Assembly (NCBI RefSeq): GCF_004684775.1 | Contig: NZ_SRIC01000031.1 | Coordinates: 1 to 49,414 of the forward strand | Reading direction: 5' to 3' | Source: Streptomyces sp. MZ04 | GTDB taxonomy: Bacteria; Actinomycetota; Actinomycetes; Streptomycetales; Streptomycetaceae | DNA length: 49,414 bases | Shown: piece by piece, positions 49,382 to 49,414 of the stretch | Layout: every line of letters begins with the position of its first letter | Numbering within the stretch: the stretch's first letter is position 1 | Program-made: the position numbers and the translations under genes | The notes under the pieces: generated by a model | Told to the model about the DNA's origin: nothing | The model's input: only the letters and a program-made list of their open reading frames with translations | The model's database searches: none

Positions 49382-49414
49382 TGCCGTCGGTGCGCCCGGC
49401 CCACCCCCGCAGCC

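Overview
The window is very GC-rich actinomycete DNA (Streptomyces-like). This is shown by near-uniform G/C third codon positions, many GTG starts, stop/start overlaps of the GTGA and ATGA type, TTA codons confined to a few genes, a SARP regulator and a gamma-butyrolactone-receptor-like TetR protein. It is almost entirely one large nonribosomal peptide (NRPS) / polyketide hybrid gene cluster that runs off the left edge. No rRNA, tRNA, transposase or CRISPR array was seen.

Layout. (1) 17279 to 1, minus strand: a flavin-dependent tryptophan halogenase, then a three-module NRPS that begins with a bare A-T loading module (A-T / C-A-T-E / C-A-T), then a hybrid protein KS-(degenerate AT)-ACP-C-A-T that leaves the window and carries an apparent single-base frameshift near 1226. 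(2) 17280-17725: a divergent control region with two sets of 11-bp-spaced direct repeats. (3) 17726-39576, plus strand: an SbnA-type diaminopropionate synthase, NRPS C-A-T-E, NRPS E*-C-A-T-C-A-T-C-A-T-TE, an ABC-2 permease, a P450, an MbtH-like protein, the ABC-2 ATPase and an O-methyltransferase, mostly overlapping or tightly spaced. (4) 39949-43307: a second ABC system of MacB/FtsX type. (5) 43420-47331: LysR, TetR (GBL-receptor-like), SbnB-type dehydrogenase and SARP. (6) 47757-49346: a stand-alone adenylation domain whose pocket reads as aspartate.

How the parts may work together (inference). SbnA and SbnB supply L-2,3-diaminopropionate. The halogenase supplies chlorotryptophan, with sequence nearest to the Trp-6-halogenase group as I recall it. 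The leftward proteins start the chain, and the rightward NRPSs extend it and end with a glycine-type module and a thioesterase. At least eight amino-acid modules and one possible ketide extension are visible. The P450 and methyltransferase are candidate tailoring enzymes and the two ABC systems are candidate exporters. TTA codons in the SARP, TetR, MacB-like, Asp-A, KS and first-NRPS genes suggest bldA dependence. I do not recognise the complete product.

Features of most interest: a catalytically dead epimerization-like domain at the start of the last NRPS, directly after a live one; a KS module without a usable acyltransferase; SARP-type CTGAC/GTCAG repeats at 11-bp spacing in two distant promoter regions; and many in-frame 6-, 9-, 12- and 30-bp tandem repeats inside the leftward megasynthase genes.
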